DNA of 64,000 nucleotides from positions 806,001-870,000 of the forward strand of contig NZ_JAATJA010000002.1 in assembly GCF_011927665.1 (NCBI RefSeq). Reading direction: 5' to 3'. The position numbers were made by a program, and so were the translations under genes. The notes beneath the pieces are model-generated. The model was not told where the DNA came from. It saw only the letters and a program-made list of their open reading frames with translations, and searched no databases. This DNA is from Desulfobaculum xiamenense. GTDB lineage: Bacteria; Desulfobacterota; Desulfovibrionia; Desulfovibrionales; Desulfovibrionaceae. Each line of letters begins with the position of its first letter. Within the stretch, counting starts at the first letter, position 1. Of this stretch, positions 63,833 through 64,000 are shown one piece after another.

Positions 63833-64000
63833 ACCCCTCGTCAGCGTGGTCATCCCCACGCACAACAGGGCCGGTGATCTGGTGGAATGCATCGAATCCG
63901 TGCTGCGGTCCGACTATCCGGCCATCGAGGTCGTGGTGGCGGACGACTGCTCCACGGACGACACGCAGACGGTGGTCCGCGAGCGCTTTCCCGATGCCGT
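63825..64000 (+). CDS. GT2-family glycosyltransferase, N-terminal fragment
   Basis: The first 58 codons are present before the window ends: LVSVVIPTHNRAGDLVECIESVL and VVVADDCSTDDT, the start of a GT-A fold with its UDP-binding Asp. ATG 63825 overlaps the previous stop by 8 bp and follows GGAGG. Confidence 0.85.
   Translation, partial: MAEPLVSVVIPTHNRAGDLVECIESVLRSDYPAIEVVVADDCSTDDTQTVVRERFPDA

Noticed and set aside
61715-63892. A 725-codon leftward frame at the end of the window.
   Set aside because: Antisense to the acyltransferase and the GT-C gene, both clear; composition is that of a shadow frame.
48815-64000. Mobile genomic island.
   Set aside because: Base composition matches the rest of the window, and no integrase, transposase, tRNA junction or direct repeats were seen.

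Overview
The window is high-GC (mostly 60-68 %) and densely coded. Flagellin, an RNase G/QueH/HemW-type housekeeping block, a TrmI-type tRNA methyltransferase, a phenylacetate-CoA ligase homologue, a double-ACT SerB, a LarC homologue, a complete type II secretion system (T2SS) and PglB/STT3-type oligosaccharyltransferases together suggest a Desulfovibrio-like member of the Desulfovibrionales. That assignment is inferred from gene content only; no rRNA or tRNA gene was seen.

Layout. (1) 1-7409: tail of aspartate ammonia-lyase, three tandem copies of a ~263-bp non-coding repeat, then a leftward series: flagellin, HemW, a small membrane protein, QueH, RNase G and a radical SAM protein with a C-terminal winged helix. 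(2) 7508-15586: rightward TrmI, a CoA ligase coupled to a ChaN-PDZ lipoprotein, MutM, MurJ, ACT-ACT SerB and a TrmN6-like methyltransferase. (3) 15654-20609: a membrane diguanylate cyclase with a periplasmic binding domain and four PAS domains, a CBS-ACT regulator and a LarC that has only its N-terminal half. (4) 20606-37448: the T2SS locus. A leftward operon encodes a CPBP intramembrane protease, a beta-propeller lipoprotein and GspG-H-I-J-K-L-M-N-O. A divergent operon encodes GspC-D-E. GspF is set apart behind a VanZ-like protein and a transglutaminase-like lipoprotein.

(5) 37674-46100: an operon with overlapping genes encoding three different STT3/PglB-type oligosaccharyltransferases, a GT4, a GT2 and a DUF2304 protein. 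An AT-rich leader and a 716-residue exported protein follow. That protein has about twenty N-X-S/T sequons and ends in GGC-x-x-NP, a hydrophobic segment and RRKR. (6) 48815-64000: a glycan assembly cluster. The leftward half holds a GT4, two Wzx-like flippases, a 920-residue exported protein of unknown function and a DUF2079 membrane protein. The rightward half holds two GT2s, a B12-radical SAM enzyme with an unusual cysteine spacing, a SAM methyltransferase, a left-handed beta-helix acyltransferase, a GT-C enzyme and the start of another GT2.

How it may fit together (inference): the cluster builds and flips lipid-linked glycans, the three oligosaccharyltransferases transfer them to exported proteins, and the T2SS takes proteins to the surface. 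The CPBP protease encoded with the T2SS is a good candidate to recognise the C-terminal Cys/hydrophobic/Arg signal of the protein at 46521-48671. This would make a T2SS-linked system for displaying glycosylated surface proteins, and it is the most interesting hypothesis in the window.
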